From the NCBI GenBank assembly GCA_002215675.1, contig NGFH01000004.1, positions 124,001-188,000 on the forward strand: a DNA stretch of 64,000 nt. The letters are read 5' to 3'. The translations under genes and the position numbers were made by a program. This stretch comes from Bacteroidetes bacterium 2013_40CM_41_45. GTDB lineage: Bacteria; Bacteroidota; Bacteroidia; AKYH767-A; 2013-40CM-41-45. Position 1 is the stretch's first letter; each line of letters begins with the position of its first letter. The notes beneath the pieces are model-generated. The model was not told the origin of the DNA. It was given only the letters and a program-made list of their open reading frames with translations, and did not search any database. Of this stretch, positions 15,645-24,713 are shown in pieces.

Positions 15645-18437
15645 TCACCTAAGTAAACTCTGCCCTTTTTCTAATGCCTTGCTGATTCCTTCAGAATTTT
15701 TTCCTCCTGCCGTTGCATAAAACGGTTGTCCGCCACCACCTCCCTGTATTTCTTTGGCAAGCTCGCGGATTATTTTAGAAGCATCGTAGTTTTTTTCCTT
15801 CACAAGGTTGTCGCTGATGATAAGCGAAAGGTGTGGCTTACCGCTTACTTCCGCTGCCAGCAAGCCAAAAAGATTGTTCACTTCTTTTTTCAGCTCGAAC
15901 GAAATTCCTTTAATGGCATCAGCATTACTGATATCAATTTTTTCGGCAAGGAAATTTATCCCGTTTATCTCTTTCACTTTTTTCAGCAAATCATTCTTAA
16001 TGGCATGAGCAATTTCTTTCGTCAGCTTTTCAGTTGCATCTTGTAACATAACTTCTGATTCCTTTGATATTTCCTGGCGACCCAACAATAGTTTAGCTTC
16101 TTCTTTTGCCGGGCTTGCTGAGGGATTTAATTTTTCCGACTGCTCCAGCAATTTTTTTAGCTCTTCCTTATGCAATTCAATTTTTTCTTTCATAGCATGT
16201 TCAGCAGCTTTGGCTTTTTCTTCCTGTTCTTTATAATATTTATCAACCAGCTCGCCTGTAATCGCTTCAACCCTTCTGACTCCTGCTGCAATGGAGCTTT
16301 CAGAAATGATTTTGAATTTACCTATCTGTTCGGTTGACTTAACATGCGTTCCCCCGCAGAGTTCCATAGAATATTTCGGGTCGAAGGTGATGACACGTAC
16401 AAACTCTCCATACTTCTCTCCGAATAAAGCTGTTGCGCCCATTTCCTGTGCCTGCTTAATGGGAACATTTCTTTTTTCATCGAGAGGAATATTTTCCTTA
16501 ATTTTTTCATTCACCATTATTTCAATTTTCTGAATCTCTTCATCCGTAACTTTTGCAAAATGAGAAAAATCAAAACGGGTAACATGCTCATTTACCAGTG
16601 AGCCCTTCTGATTAACATGACTACCCAACACCCGCTTTAACGCGGATTGCATAAGATGCGTAGCAGAGTGGTTGCTTGTGATTATTTTTCTCCTGTCTTT
16701 ATCAACTACTGCATGAAAAGTTGCGTTTAGATTTCTCGGCAGCTTATCAGCAAAATGAATGATAAGGGTATTTTCTTTTTGAGTATCGGTTATAAAATTT
16801 TTTTCATCACCTGATTCAATATATCCTGTGTCTCCAACCTGCCCGCCACTCTCTGCATAAAATGGAGTCGGATCTAATACTAGCTGAAACTGCTCCTTTC
16901 CTTTTATTTTTACTCTTCTGTAACGGAGAATTTCGCAGTCACATTCGAGCATATCATAGCCAACAAAATGAGAACCTCCCAAAAAGAAATCTGCCGGTTT
17001 ATCAGAAACAGGAATCCAGTCTTCCGTGTCAATTTCAGCCGCAGCACGCGAACGTTCTTTTTGTTCCGCAAGAAGTTCATTAAATCCATCTATATCTAAT
17101 TTAATATTTTTTTCCTTAGCCATTAATTCAATAAGGTCAATCGGGAATCCATAAGTATCATAAAGCTTAAAAATTGTATCCCCATTCATATATGATGTAT
17201 ACTTTTTAAAAAACTCTAGTACATTTTCACCCTCATTGGTTGAAACAGGTGTAACCCTTAGTTCAAAAAGTTTTATTCCATTCTCCAATGTTCTCAAAAA
17301 AGAAATTTCTTCTTCCTGAATCACTCTCATAATAAAATCCTGCTGTGTTTTTACCTCGGGGAAAACATCTTTGAATTGTTCCGAAAGAATCGGGACAAGC
17401 TTATGCAGGAACGGTTCGCTCAGTTTGAGAAAAGTAAAAGCATACCGTACTGCCCTGCGCAGAATTCTGCGGATTACGTAGCCGGCTTTATTGTTGGAAG
17501 GAAGCTGCCCGTCTGCAACTGCAAAAGTGATGGCGCGGATGTGGTCTGCCATAACGCGCATAGCGATGTCTTGCCTCACCCCCAGCCCCTCTCCCAAGGA
17601 GAGGGGAGTAACGCCTGAATATTTAATTCCGGTGCGGGCGGAAATAAATTGAATCAGCGGTTGAAAAACATCTGTATCATAGTTGGATGTTTTTCCCTGC
17701 AGCACCATGCAAAGTCGTTCAAAACCCATCCCGGTATCGACATGCCTTGAAGGAAGCGGCTCAAGCGTTCCATCAGCTTTGCTGTTGAATTCAATAAAGA
17801 CGTTATTCCACAGTTCAATAACCTGCGCATCACCCTTATTAACTAAAGTTTTTCCATCAATCTTTTTACGTTCTTCATCGCTGCGCAAGTCAATATGTAT
17901 TTCAGAGCACGGCCCGCACGGCCCGGTGTCACCCATCTCCCAAAAATTATCTTTCTTTTTCCCTTTCAGAATCCGGTCTTCAGCAATATGATTTTTCCAG
18001 CAGTCGAAACTTTCTTTATCAAAAGCCAGCTTTTGTTTTTCATCGCCTTCAAAAACGGTAACATACAATCTGTCTTCGGGAATTTTATAAACTTCAGTAA
18101 GTAATTCCCAGCTCCATTCAATAGCTTCTTTTTTAAAATAGTCGCCAAAGCTCCAGTTGCCAAGCATTTCAAACATGGTATGATGATACGTGTCGATGCC
18201 TACTTCTTCCAAATCATTATGCTTGCCCGAAACACGAAGACATTTCTGGGTGTCTGCAACACGCTTATATTTTGCAGAAACATTTCCAAGAAAAATATCC
18301 TTAAACTGGTTCATGCCAGCATTGGTGAACATGAGCGTAGGGTCGTTTTTTATAACCATAGGCGCAGAAGGAACAATTTCATGCCCTTTGGAAGCAAAAA
18401 AATCGAGGAATGTTTTGCGAATTTTTGTTGATATCAT
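15645..18437 (-). CDS. alaS: Alanine-tRNA ligase, with an in-frame palindromic insertion
   Basis: A class II synthetase that charges tRNA-Ala and clears mischarged Ser/Gly. The 930 residues contain the catalytic domain (about 1-240; FASKGHEIVPSAPMVIKNDP, GDTGPCGPCSEIH), the tRNA-recognition helices, the editing domain with NHSATHLMQSAL and the Cys-His site CGGTHVKSTEQIG, a coiled coil, and the C-Ala domain ending in GGGGGQPFYATAGG. It is longer than most bacterial AlaRS (about 875). Residues 275-288 (GVTPLSLGEGLGVR) are encoded by a GC-rich palindrome, inserted just before the conserved D-I-A-M-R-V-M-A-D-H-I-R-A element. The reading frame is kept, and everything else looks functional. Confidence 0.96.
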   Translation of the reverse strand: MISTKIRKTFLDFFASKGHEIVPSAPMVIKNDPTLMFTNAGMNQFKDIFLGNVSAKYKRVADTQKCLRVSGKHNDLEEVGIDTYHHTMFEMLGNWSFGDYFKKEAIEWSWELLTEVYKIPEDRLYVTVFEGDEKQKLAFDKESFDCWKNHIAEDRILKGKKKDNFWEMGDTGPCGPCSEIHIDLRSDEERKKIDGKTLVNKGDAQVIELWNNVFIEFNSKADGTLEPLPSRHVDTGMGFERLCMVLQGKTSNYDTDVFQPLIQFISARTGIKYSGVTPLSLGEGLGVRQDIAMRVMADHIRAITFAVADGQLPSNNKAGYVIRRILRRAVRYAFTFLKLSEPFLHKLVPILSEQFKDVFPEVKTQQDFIMRVIQEEEISFLRTLENGIKLFELRVTPVSTNEGENVLEFFKKYTSYMNGDTIFKLYDTYGFPIDLIELMAKEKNIKLDIDGFNELLAEQKERSRAAAEIDTEDWIPVSDKPADFFLGGSHFVGYDMLECDCEILRYRRVKIKGKEQFQLVLDPTPFYAESGGQVGDTGYIESGDEKNFITDTQKENTLIIHFADKLPRNLNATFHAVVDKDRRKIITSNHSATHLMQSALKRVLGSHVNQKGSLVNEHVTRFDFSHFAKVTDEEIQKIEIMVNEKIKENIPLDEKRNVPIKQAQEMGATALFGEKYGEFVRVITFDPKYSMELCGGTHVKSTEQIGKFKIISESSIAAGVRRVEAITGELVDKYYKEQEEKAKAAEHAMKEKIELHKEELKKLLEQSEKLNPSASPAKEEAKLLLGRQEISKESEVMLQDATEKLTKEIAHAIKNDLLKKVKEINGINFLAEKIDISNADAIKGISFELKKEVNNLFGLLAAEVSGKPHLSLIISDNLVKEKNYDASKIIRELAKEIQGGGGGQPFYATAGGKNSEGISKALEKGQSLLR
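17574..17608. repeat. Palindromic element inside alaS (copy 1)
   Basis: CCCCTCTCC (17586-17594) and GGAGAGGGG (17598-17606) form a perfect 9-bp stem with a 3-base loop, preceded by CCTCACCCCCAG. The same layout occurs at 49154-49188 inside another gene, in the same reading frame and orientation relative to the gene. The stem differs at one base pair (C-G here, T-A there), so pairing is kept. Confidence 0.85.
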
Positions 18438-18486
18438 TCTGTAATAAAAAGTTGCAGTCTGCCTGCTTTAGTTGTATGAAAAAATT

Positions 18487-18494
18487 ATCTTTGC
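18487..18494 (+). promoter_or_regulatory. Candidate minus-7 box for the M23 peptidase gene
   Basis: TATCTTTG matches TAnnTTTG exactly, about 30 bases before the GTG start. It lies in the 88-bp gap between divergent alaS and the peptidase gene. Confidence 0.5.
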
Positions 18495-18525
18495 CTTCAT
18501 CGCAGACAAAATTAAATTTTAATTA

Positions 18526-19497
18526 GTGCCCAAAACAAAATATCATTTTAATACACATTCTCTCAAGTATGAGAAGGTGGTTGTAAGCCTGCGAAAAAAG
18601 ATACTCCGTATTTTCGGATTTCTTTCCACTTCGCTCGTGTTTGCTACGGCTATTGTATTTGCCGCATACATTTATTTCCCTTCTCCGAATGAGAAACGCC
18701 TGAGACGGCAGCTGGAGGAAAGCACCTTTCAGCTCGAATACCTTAACAAACGTTTGGAGAAAGTAGAGAAGGTGCTGGGGAACATACAGGAAAAAGATAA
18801 CACGATTTACCGCGTGATTTTTGAAGCAGACCCTATTCCGCAATCGGTGCGCGAAGCAGGATACGGAGGCGCTGATAAGTATTCGGAACTCTCTAATTAT
18901 TACAACGCTGACCTGCTTATTGAAACGACAAAAAAAATTGACAAGCTTTCAAAGCAATTGTATATACAAAGTAAATCGTTTGATGAAGTTTTTAATTTGG
19001 CCAAGAATAAATCAGAAATGCTGGCGTGCATTCCTGCTATACAACCGGTATCAAACAAAGACCTTAAACGGCTTGCTTCCGGTTTTGGATGGAGAGTCCA
19101 TCCGGTTTATAAAACTGAAATGTTCCACTCGGGAATTGATTTCACTTCGCCTACCGGGACAGAAATTTTTGCAACAGGAAACGGAGTGGTGGAACGGGTT
19201 GAAATCAACGGGCACGGTTATGGCAATAACGTTATCATTAACCATGGCTTCGGATACCAGACACTATATGGCCACATGAGCAGAATCAAAGTGTACCAGG
19301 GGCAAAAAATTTCGCGCGGAGAATTAATCGGATATGTAGGGAGCACGGGAACTTCCATCGGTCCGCATTTGCATTATGAGGTGATTAAGAACGGAGAGAA
19401 GGTGAATCCAGTAAACTTTTTCTTTAATGATTTAAACCCTGAAGAATACAGGCTTACCCTGGAAATTGCCGCAACCAAAAATCAATCGTTTGATTAA
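18526..19497 (+). CDS. Membrane-anchored M23 family peptidase
   Basis: A cell-wall endopeptidase of the lysostaphin/LytM type, 323 residues from a GTG start. One transmembrane segment (about 30-50; GFLSTSLVFATAIVFAAYIY) follows a basic cytoplasmic tail. A coiled coil (about 58-85; LRRQLEESTFQLEYLNKRLE) precedes the M23 domain (about 185-305). The zinc-binding motifs HSGIDF and HLHYE are intact, with GHGYGNNVIINHG between, so it is probably catalytic rather than a NlpD/EnvC-type dead regulator. Layout and neighbours (a small MerR protein just downstream, 39-bp gap) are common in this phylum. Its role in peptidoglycan remodelling during growth or division is inferred from the family. Confidence 0.9.
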   Translation: MPKTKYHFNTHSLKYEKVVVSLRKKILRIFGFLSTSLVFATAIVFAAYIYFPSPNEKRLRRQLEESTFQLEYLNKRLEKVEKVLGNIQEKDNTIYRVIFEADPIPQSVREAGYGGADKYSELSNYYNADLLIETTKKIDKLSKQLYIQSKSFDEVFNLAKNKSEMLACIPAIQPVSNKDLKRLASGFGWRVHPVYKTEMFHSGIDFTSPTGTEIFATGNGVVERVEINGHGYGNNVIINHGFGYQTLYGHMSRIKVYQGQKISRGELIGYVGSTGTSIGPHLHYEVIKNGEKVNPVNFFFNDLNPEEYRLTLEIAATKNQSFD

Positions 19498-19528
19498 TTC
19501 TTAATTCTACATTCTTAATTTTTAATTC
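19494..19528 (+). repeat. Five-unit heptamer array after the M23 gene
   Basis: Five 7-base units of the form TTAATTC (two exact, then TACATTC, TTAATTT, TTAATTC) begin at the stop codon of the M23 gene and end 8 bases before the MerR start. Confidence 0.75.
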
Positions 19529-19536
19529 CACCAGCA

Positions 19537-19893
19537 ATGCCGTACAAGGAAAAAGAAATCAAAAAACTTTTTTACACCATTGGTGAAGTTGCAGAAATGT
19601 TTGATTTGGAGGTGTCGCACATTCGTTTCTGGACCAATGAGTTTACAACTCTTAAACCTTCTAAGAATAACAAGGGCAACCGCCTCTACACCGGCGAGGA
19701 TATAGAAAAGCTGAAGAAGATACACGAACTGGTGAAAGTGCAGGGCTATACGCTGAAAGGCGCGCGCGCCAAGCTGAAAGAGGAAAAGAAAGTTGTAAAA
19801 AGCAACGAACCGCTTATCAAATCGCTTCAAAAAATACGCAAGTCATTGCTCGAAGTTCACAGCAAACTTGAGACGGCAGAAAAGAAGCGCTAA
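19537..19893 (+). CDS. Small MerR-family DNA-binding protein
   Basis: A 118-residue transcriptional regulator with the MerR winged helix at about 10-80: FYTIGEVAEMFDLEVSHIRF, then GNRLYTGEDIEKLKKIHELV. The rest is a short basic helix, with no Cys-rich or other effector-binding domain, so it does not look like a metal or drug sensor. Compact MerR proteins of this kind directly downstream of an M23 peptidase are frequent in Bacteroidetes. The gene is probably co-transcribed with the peptidase. Its stop codon abuts the stop of the convergent recX gene with no base between. Confidence 0.87.
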   Translation: MPYKEKEIKKLFYTIGEVAEMFDLEVSHIRFWTNEFTTLKPSKNNKGNRLYTGEDIEKLKKIHELVKVQGYTLKGARAKLKEEKKVVKSNEPLIKSLQKIRKSLLEVHSKLETAEKKR

Positions 19894-20355
19894 TCAATCT
19901 CCGGTTAGTTCATTCAATACTTCCCAAACCAGTTCGGGCTCAAATCCTCTGCTTAAAGCAAAGCGGGCGGCTTTATTTTTTTTAAGAAGGATATTTTTTT
20001 CCATTCCGGTATTTAGTTTTTGTGAAAGGATTTTTTTCAGCGAAGCGGAATAATCTCTCTCGTCAATCCCGTCTAATCCCAGGTTTATACATTGGGGCGA
20101 AACCTTTTTATGAATCAACGCATTCCTGATTTTTATCTTTCCCCATCCGTTGATTCTGAACTTGCCACCCGCAAAAGCGCGCGCAAAGCGTTCTTCATTA
20201 ATGAAACCTTTTGTAATTAAATCCGCAATAGTTTTTTCAACATCATTGCGATGTAACCCCATACTGTAAAGCTTATCGCGCACTTCCTGCTGGCTGCGCT
20301 CCTGGTAAGCGCAATAGTGTTGTATTGCTTGTAAAATTTCTTCCGGTGACTTCAT
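19894..20355 (-). CDS. recX: Regulatory protein RecX
   Basis: RecX binds RecA filaments and limits recombination and the SOS response. The 153 residues consist of three tandem three-helix repeats, seen in YCAYQERSQQEVRDKLYSMG, FINEERFARAFAGGKFRING and the following GKIKIRNALIHK, and AARFALSRGFEPELVWEVLN. The length is normal. recA is not in the window, as is usual for this phylum. The ATG at 20355 gives the expected start with an N-terminal helix. Confidence 0.92.
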   Translation of the reverse strand: MKSPEEILQAIQHYCAYQERSQQEVRDKLYSMGLHRNDVEKTIADLITKGFINEERFARAFAGGKFRINGWGKIKIRNALIHKKVSPQCINLGLDGIDERDYSASLKKILSQKLNTGMEKNILLKKNKAARFALSRGFEPELVWEVLNELTGD

Positions 20356-20376
20356 TTGATTTCCGGAAATAAGCAG

Positions 20377-20571
20377 CTAGGTCCCTGGTTTTTCTTTCGG
20401 CATCACCGCAGCAAGAATCAGGTACAGTAAGAGACCGGAACCGTAGGCCACCAATGCAAAAAGAAATATGCCTCGAACAATAACCGGGTCTATGTCAAAA
20501 TATTTTGCAAGACCTCCGCATACCCCGAAGATTTTTGCATCTGCTTTGACTAGTCTTTTCTTTTCGGCCAT
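20377..20571 (-). CDS. PspC-domain small membrane protein
   Basis: A 64-residue protein with one PspC domain: KIFGVCGGLAKYFDIDPVIV followed by a hydrophobic segment (GIFLFALVAYGSGLLLYLIL) that ends in the typical VMPKE. In other bacteria PspC takes part in the response to membrane stress; here there is no PspA/B neighbour. I use the ATG at 20569-20571. It lies between recX and the reductase gene, in the same direction as both, with gaps of about 20 bases, so the three may share a transcript. Confidence 0.88.
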   Translation of the reverse strand: MAEKKRLVKADAKIFGVCGGLAKYFDIDPVIVRGIFLFALVAYGSGLLLYLILAAVMPKEKPGT

Positions 20572-20592
20572 CAAAAACTAAAAGATATTGGT

Positions 20593-21309
20593 TTAATCGT
20601 ACGATTCGAACCGGATTCTCTTCTTGTCGTAACCCATTGCTTCCAGGCGGGTACGTGCTTCCTTAAGCATGTCGCTCCATCCGCAAATATAGAAATACGC
20701 CGGGCGTTTATCAGCAAAAATTTCCTCGTAAATCGGGTGCACATATCCTTTTCTTCCTGTCCAGTCCGCGTTATCGCGGGAAAGCACCGGCAGGAATTTG
20801 AATTCGGGATGCTTTGCTTCCATTTCTTCCATTTCTTTCCTGTAGAGAACATCTTTTGTCCAGCGGTTACCGAAAACCATGTAAAGATTTTTATGCGCTT
20901 TATTTGCATTGAATATCTCCCACAATTGCGCCCGAAGCGGTGCAATACCGGTTCCGGTGGAGATAAAGCAAATGTCGTCCTCGATAACTTCGGGAAGCGT
21001 GAACTTGCCCAGTATTTTGGAAACCTTAATAGTATCTCCGACTTTAACCTTGTCGAAAAGATACGGAGTTCCTGCTCCTTTAGGATTCAGCACGATACAC
21101 AGTTCAAAGATATTATCATCAGAAGGTGCTGAAGCAATTGAATAGCTGCGATTAGTAACCTTTGATTCAATCGGAAGGTCGAGCATAATGAATTGCCCTG
21201 CTTTGTGCTTGAATGGAATTTCATCGGGAACTTTGATAAAAAATCTTTTCACGACATCGTTTTCGTCCTGGATGTCAACCATTTTGCAATCAAAAAATTG
21301 ATAAGCCAT
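20593..21309 (-). CDS. Ferredoxin-NADP reductase-like flavoprotein
   Basis: A 238-residue FAD/NAD(P)-binding oxidoreductase. The FAD-binding barrel (about 1-105) shows the diagnostic RSYSIAS and GQFIMLDLP. The nucleotide-binding domain (about 110-238) has STGTGIAPLRAQLWEIF and FYICGWSDMLKEAR. No [2Fe-2S] ferredoxin domain is fused, so it should pass electrons between NAD(P)H and a separate ferredoxin or flavodoxin. The C-terminus ends FESYD; the family often ends in an aromatic residue stacked on FAD. The exact partner and direction of electron flow are not visible. A heptamer array lies directly upstream. Confidence 0.88.
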   Translation of the reverse strand: MAYQFFDCKMVDIQDENDVVKRFFIKVPDEIPFKHKAGQFIMLDLPIESKVTNRSYSIASAPSDDNIFELCIVLNPKGAGTPYLFDKVKVGDTIKVSKILGKFTLPEVIEDDICFISTGTGIAPLRAQLWEIFNANKAHKNLYMVFGNRWTKDVLYRKEMEEMEAKHPEFKFLPVLSRDNADWTGRKGYVHPIYEEIFADKRPAYFYICGWSDMLKEARTRLEAMGYDKKRIRFESYD

Positions 21310-21313
21310 ATAA

Positions 21314-21340
21314 GTTTGAGGTTTGGAGTTTGAGTTTGAG
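21314..21340 (+). repeat. GTTTGAG-type heptamer array
   Basis: Units GTTTGAG, GTTTGGA, GTTTGA and GTTTGAG follow each other (spacing 7, 7, 6, 7) and fill the gap between the reductase start and the end of the pyrophosphohydrolase gene. Confidence 0.7.
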
Positions 21341-21342
21341 GT

Positions 21343-21738
21343 TTATTTTTCAAGTATTGATTTTATATCAGGAAGGAAATAATTATTGCTTTTCAGCACC
21401 TTGCCGTCTTCGCGGTAAATGGGTTTCCGGTTATCATCGAGCTTCGACATATTGCTGCGGTGGATTTCATCAAACACCTCTTCTATTTTATGCTGAAGTC
21501 CATGCGAAATAATTGTTCCGAATAAAATATAAAGCTGGTCGCCAAGTGCGTCAGCAATCAGGGTAATATCTTCTTTTTTGCAGGCATCAAGATATTCATC
21601 GTTTTCTTCCTGCATAAGGCGGTGCCTAAGCTCGGCAAGTTCATTTCTTAACACAGCCGTAGGATTTTCATTTGCAGGAATCCCGAATACGGTATGAAAT
21701 TCACGCACTTTTCCGATTTTTTCTTTTAACGTCTGCAT
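21343..21738 (-). CDS. MazG-like / PRA-PH-like nucleotide pyrophosphohydrolase
   Basis: A 131-residue all-alpha NTP pyrophosphohydrolase-type protein from the ATG at 21736-21738 (MQTLKEKIGKVREFHTVFGI). The metal-binding acidic residues are seen as RNELAELRHRLMQEENDEYL and, one helix later, LIADALGDQLYILFGTII. The tail with SKLDDNRKPIYREDGKVLKS is typical of the phosphoribosyl-ATP-pyrophosphatase-like subfamily. Such enzymes hydrolyse nucleoside triphosphates or related compounds; the true substrate is unknown, perhaps house-cleaning. The frame extends 13 codons further upstream, but without a family-like start. Confidence 0.85.
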   Translation of the reverse strand: MQTLKEKIGKVREFHTVFGIPANENPTAVLRNELAELRHRLMQEENDEYLDACKKEDITLIADALGDQLYILFGTIISHGLQHKIEEVFDEIHRSNMSKLDDNRKPIYREDGKVLKSNNYFLPDIKSILEK

Positions 21739-21898
21739 TAAATAAATTTTTTTAAACGCGGCAAAAATAAAAAACATTCAATACGATGAACATAGTTTTT
21801 TATTGACGCTTAACGGAGCACAAATACATTTTTAAGGCGAATTATTAGCCCCAATTCCGGTATGAAATCTCTATCTTCGGGGCCGAAAATTTTTTCAG

Positions 21899-22552
21899 AT
21901 GACGATTCACCGCGAAGGATACAGAATCATTTTTTTTGTGATTATCATACTTGTTCTTATCAATTCTTTTGCCTTTGGTTTTTTTGAGAAATGGTTTGAA
22001 GTACGTATTGGAATTTTTATTCTATCTCTTTTAGGGTTAATAATGGTTCTTCAATTCTTCCGCCATCCGAACCGTTCTATCGAAATCAACCCCTCTAATG
22101 TATTATCGCCGGCAGACGGAACAATTGTGGCTATTGAAGAAGTAACCGAGGATGAATTCTACCACGAAAAAAGAATTCAGCTTTCTATTTTTATGTCTCC
22201 GCTTAATGTACACCTCAATCGCTTTCCTATCAGCGGCAACGTAGATTACTTTAAATACCATCCCGGAAAATATTTAGTGGCGTGGCATCCCAAATCATCG
22301 CAGCTCAATGAGCGGACCACTGTGGTTATCCGCAATCATACCAAATCAGTTCTTGTAAGGCAGATTGCAGGGTATGTTGCCCGCAGAATTGTTTGTTATG
22401 CAAGGGAAAATATGACTACCGTGCAGGGAGAAGAGCTCGGGTTCATCAAATTCGGCTCGCGGGTGGATGTTTTTCTTCCGCTGAATTCAAAACTTAAAGT
22501 AAAACTGCACCAGAAAGTAACGGGCGGAAAAACAGTGCTGGCAGAAATCTGA
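21899..22552 (+). CDS. psd: Phosphatidylserine decarboxylase (short form)
   Basis: It makes phosphatidylethanolamine from phosphatidylserine at the inner membrane. The 217-residue protein has two hydrophobic segments near the N-terminus (about 8-26 and 34-52), then the decarboxylase core with VLSPADGTIVAIEEV, RIQLSIFMSPLNVHLNRFPI and GYVARRIVCYAR. The self-cleavage site that creates the pyruvoyl group is the Gly-Ser in IKFGSRVDVFLP near the C-terminus. This is the short archaeal/Bacteroidetes-type PSD. pssA is not adjacent. A TATCTTCG (one mismatch to the minus-7 consensus) lies about 25 bases upstream. Confidence 0.95.
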   Translation: MTIHREGYRIIFFVIIILVLINSFAFGFFEKWFEVRIGIFILSLLGLIMVLQFFRHPNRSIEINPSNVLSPADGTIVAIEEVTEDEFYHEKRIQLSIFMSPLNVHLNRFPISGNVDYFKYHPGKYLVAWHPKSSQLNERTTVVIRNHTKSVLVRQIAGYVARRIVCYARENMTTVQGEELGFIKFGSRVDVFLPLNSKLKVKLHQKVTGGKTVLAEI

Positions 22553-22558
22553 TTTCCG

Positions 22559-22975
22559 TTAATGATGTGCGTTGACGGTCACATGGTCAACAGTTTGTCC
22601 GTCATCGGCCGAAAAACTAATGGTAAGGTTAGCATTGCTGTATGAGCCGGTGCCACTCAACGTATTTCCTGAAACAAGCTGGGTTTGAATGGTCATGTTA
22701 TTTCCGTCAATAACAATCACCGTATTGGTGGAATTTCCAAGCCCGTAAAAATTTTTTGCAATAACCTGGTTTGCCGAGGTAACATCTTTGTTTATCGTCA
22801 TGGTATAGGTTGAATTGCCATGCACCTGGCTCGTTTCATTGCAGGTCCATGAGCCGGTAAATTTATCCCGCGCATCGCCTGTGCCTGATGGACTGCTATC
22901 ATCTTTGGCACAAGACGAAAGAAAAACCGTTGCCCCGATGGTCATTACAGCGATAATATTCCGAATTGTTTTCAT
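22559..22975 (-). CDS. Lipocalin-like lipoprotein coupled to hutU
   Basis: A 138-residue exported lipoprotein. The signal peptide ends in a lipobox (FLSSC), followed by a Ser/Gly linker and a small beta-rich domain ([20 protein letters not shown], then alternating strands), as in the lipocalin-like proteins common in Bacteroidetes. Its function is unknown. The ATG overlaps the hutU stop (ATGA, 22972-22975), so translation is probably coupled to urocanate hydratase. Whether the protein has any link to histidine use is open; it may simply share the transcript. The gene converges on psd with a 6-bp gap. Confidence 0.8.
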   Translation of the reverse strand: MKTIRNIIAVMTIGATVFLSSCAKDDSSPSGTGDARDKFTGSWTCNETSQVHGNSTYTMTINKDVTSANQVIAKNFYGLGNSTNTVIVIDGNNMTIQTQLVSGNTLSGTGSYSNANLTISFSADDGQTVDHVTVNAHH

Positions 22976-24654
22976 TTGTTTTTCAATCTTTCATTCAAAT
23001 CAAGGCGGTGCTTTCGTGCTGTATCTTTTGCAATGTCATAACCCGCATCTGCATGGCGGATTACTCCCATTGCCGGGTCGTTATGTAAAACTCTTTTAAG
23101 TCGCCTGTCTGCATCATCAGTTCCGTCACAAACAATCACCATGCCAGCGTGAATGGAGTAACCGATTCCAACCCCTCCACCATGATGCACTGAAACCCAG
23201 CTTGCTCCGCTGGCGGTATTGATAAGGGCATTTAAAATGGGCCAGTCGGCAATGGCATCGCTGCCGTCTTTCATAGCTTCGGTTTCGCGGTTGGGTGAGG
23301 CAACACTGCCCGTATCCAAATGGTCTCTGCCTATAACAAGAGGAGCTTTTACTTTTTTGGTTTTGACTAATTCATTGAAAGCCAGGCCTGCTTTTTCACG
23401 CTCTCCCTGTCCCAGCCAGCAGATACGTGCAGGTAATCCCTGGAATGCAATTCTCTTTTGTGCCATGCGAATCCAACGCTCCAGTCCTTTATTCTCAGGA
23501 AATAGTTTTAAGATAGTTTCATCGGTTGTGTAAATATCCTGCGGGTCACCTGAAAGAGCAGCCCACCGGAACGGGCCCTTCCCTTCACAGAACAATGGGC
23601 GTATATATGCCGGAACAAACCCCTGAAAATCAAAAGCATTTTTTACACCGCGCGCCAATGCCTGTCCTCGTATGTTGTTACCGTAATCAAAAGTAACAGC
23701 CCCGCGTTTTTGCAATTCAAGCATGCAGTTAACATGCGCTTTCATGCTGTCAAGCGACTTCTCAATATATTTTTTAGGATTTGTTTCGCGGAGCACTTTT
23801 CCTTCTTCAACAGAAATTCCCTGCGGAAGATATCCAACTAATGCATCGTGTGCAGAGGTTTGGTCGGTGAGAATATCGGGTGTAATGTTCCTTTCAATCA
23901 TCCGTTGCAGCAAATCCACTGCATTGCAAAGAACACCGATGGAAATTGCTTTTCCCTCGTTGCGGTATTTCCAGGCGCGGTCAATCGCTTTATCAATATC
24001 GGTTTCCATCTCGTCCAGGTACTTTGTTTCCAGCCGTTTGCGGATTCTCCATTCTTCCACTTCAGCAATCAACACTGTACCTTCATTCATGGTAACTGCC
24101 AGCGGCTGGGCTCCACCCATGCCTCCAAGTCCTGCCGTAACGGTTAGAGTGCTTTTGAGTGAGCCGCCAAAACTCTGGCGCGCCACTTCACCGAATGTCT
24201 CATACGTTCCCTGCACAATACCCTGCGAGCCGATGTAAATCCACGAGCCGGCAGTCATCTGCCCGAACATGGTTAAACCCTTCGCTTCCAAATCGCGAAA
24301 CACATCCCACGTTGCCCAATGCGGAACCAGCATGGAATTTGAAATCACGACACGTGGGGCATCTTTGTGGGTGGGTAAAATTCCGACCGCCTTGCCCGAC
24401 TGAACAATAAGTGTTTCATCATCATTTAAATCCTTGAGCGCTTTTACAATCATGTGAAAAGACTCAGGATTGCGTGCCGCTTTACCTGTACCACCATATA
24501 CAATTAAATCTTCAGGCCGCTCGGCTACGGCAGGGTCAAGGTTATTGTGAAGCATGCGCAGCGCAGCTTCCTGAATCCACCCTTTGCAATTAAGCGTTGT
24601 GCCGGTTGGAGTTTTTAGTTTAGAGATGTCGAGTTTATCAGTTGTAGTGAGCAT
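22972..24654 (-). CDS. hutU: Urocanate hydratase
   Basis: The second enzyme of histidine breakdown: it hydrates urocanate to imidazolone propionate using bound NAD+. The 560 residues match the family. Recognisable parts are [20 protein letters not shown], the NAD-binding [18 protein letters not shown], and the signature [17 protein letters not shown] near residue 415 with the conserved Cys. The end (HYSIHAG-like [16 protein letters not shown]) is also typical. hutH, hutI and hutG are not next to it; an arginase/formimidoylglutamase-type gene lies 8 kb away. Upstream are heptamer arrays and a DUF5522 gene. Confidence 0.96.
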   Translation of the reverse strand: MLTTTDKLDISKLKTPTGTTLNCKGWIQEAALRMLHNNLDPAVAERPEDLIVYGGTGKAARNPESFHMIVKALKDLNDDETLIVQSGKAVGILPTHKDAPRVVISNSMLVPHWATWDVFRDLEAKGLTMFGQMTAGSWIYIGSQGIVQGTYETFGEVARQSFGGSLKSTLTVTAGLGGMGGAQPLAVTMNEGTVLIAEVEEWRIRKRLETKYLDEMETDIDKAIDRAWKYRNEGKAISIGVLCNAVDLLQRMIERNITPDILTDQTSAHDALVGYLPQGISVEEGKVLRETNPKKYIEKSLDSMKAHVNCMLELQKRGAVTFDYGNNIRGQALARGVKNAFDFQGFVPAYIRPLFCEGKGPFRWAALSGDPQDIYTTDETILKLFPENKGLERWIRMAQKRIAFQGLPARICWLGQGEREKAGLAFNELVKTKKVKAPLVIGRDHLDTGSVASPNRETEAMKDGSDAIADWPILNALINTASGASWVSVHHGGGVGIGYSIHAGMVIVCDGTDDADRRLKRVLHNDPAMGVIRHADAGYDIAKDTARKHRLDLNERLKNK

Positions 24655-24665
24655 GTATGTTTAAA

Positions 24666-24693
24666 GTTTGACGTTAGATGTTAGACGTTTGAT
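24666..24693 (+). repeat. GTTWGAY heptamer array upstream of hutU
   Basis: Four units (GTTTGAC, GTTAGAT, GTTAGAC, GTTTGAT) lie just upstream of the hutU start. The same GTTAGAC word, on the other strand, forms the array inside the BtuF-like gene at 60448-60468. Confidence 0.85.
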
Positions 24694-24713
24694 ATTTTTT
24701 ACTCCGAACTAAA

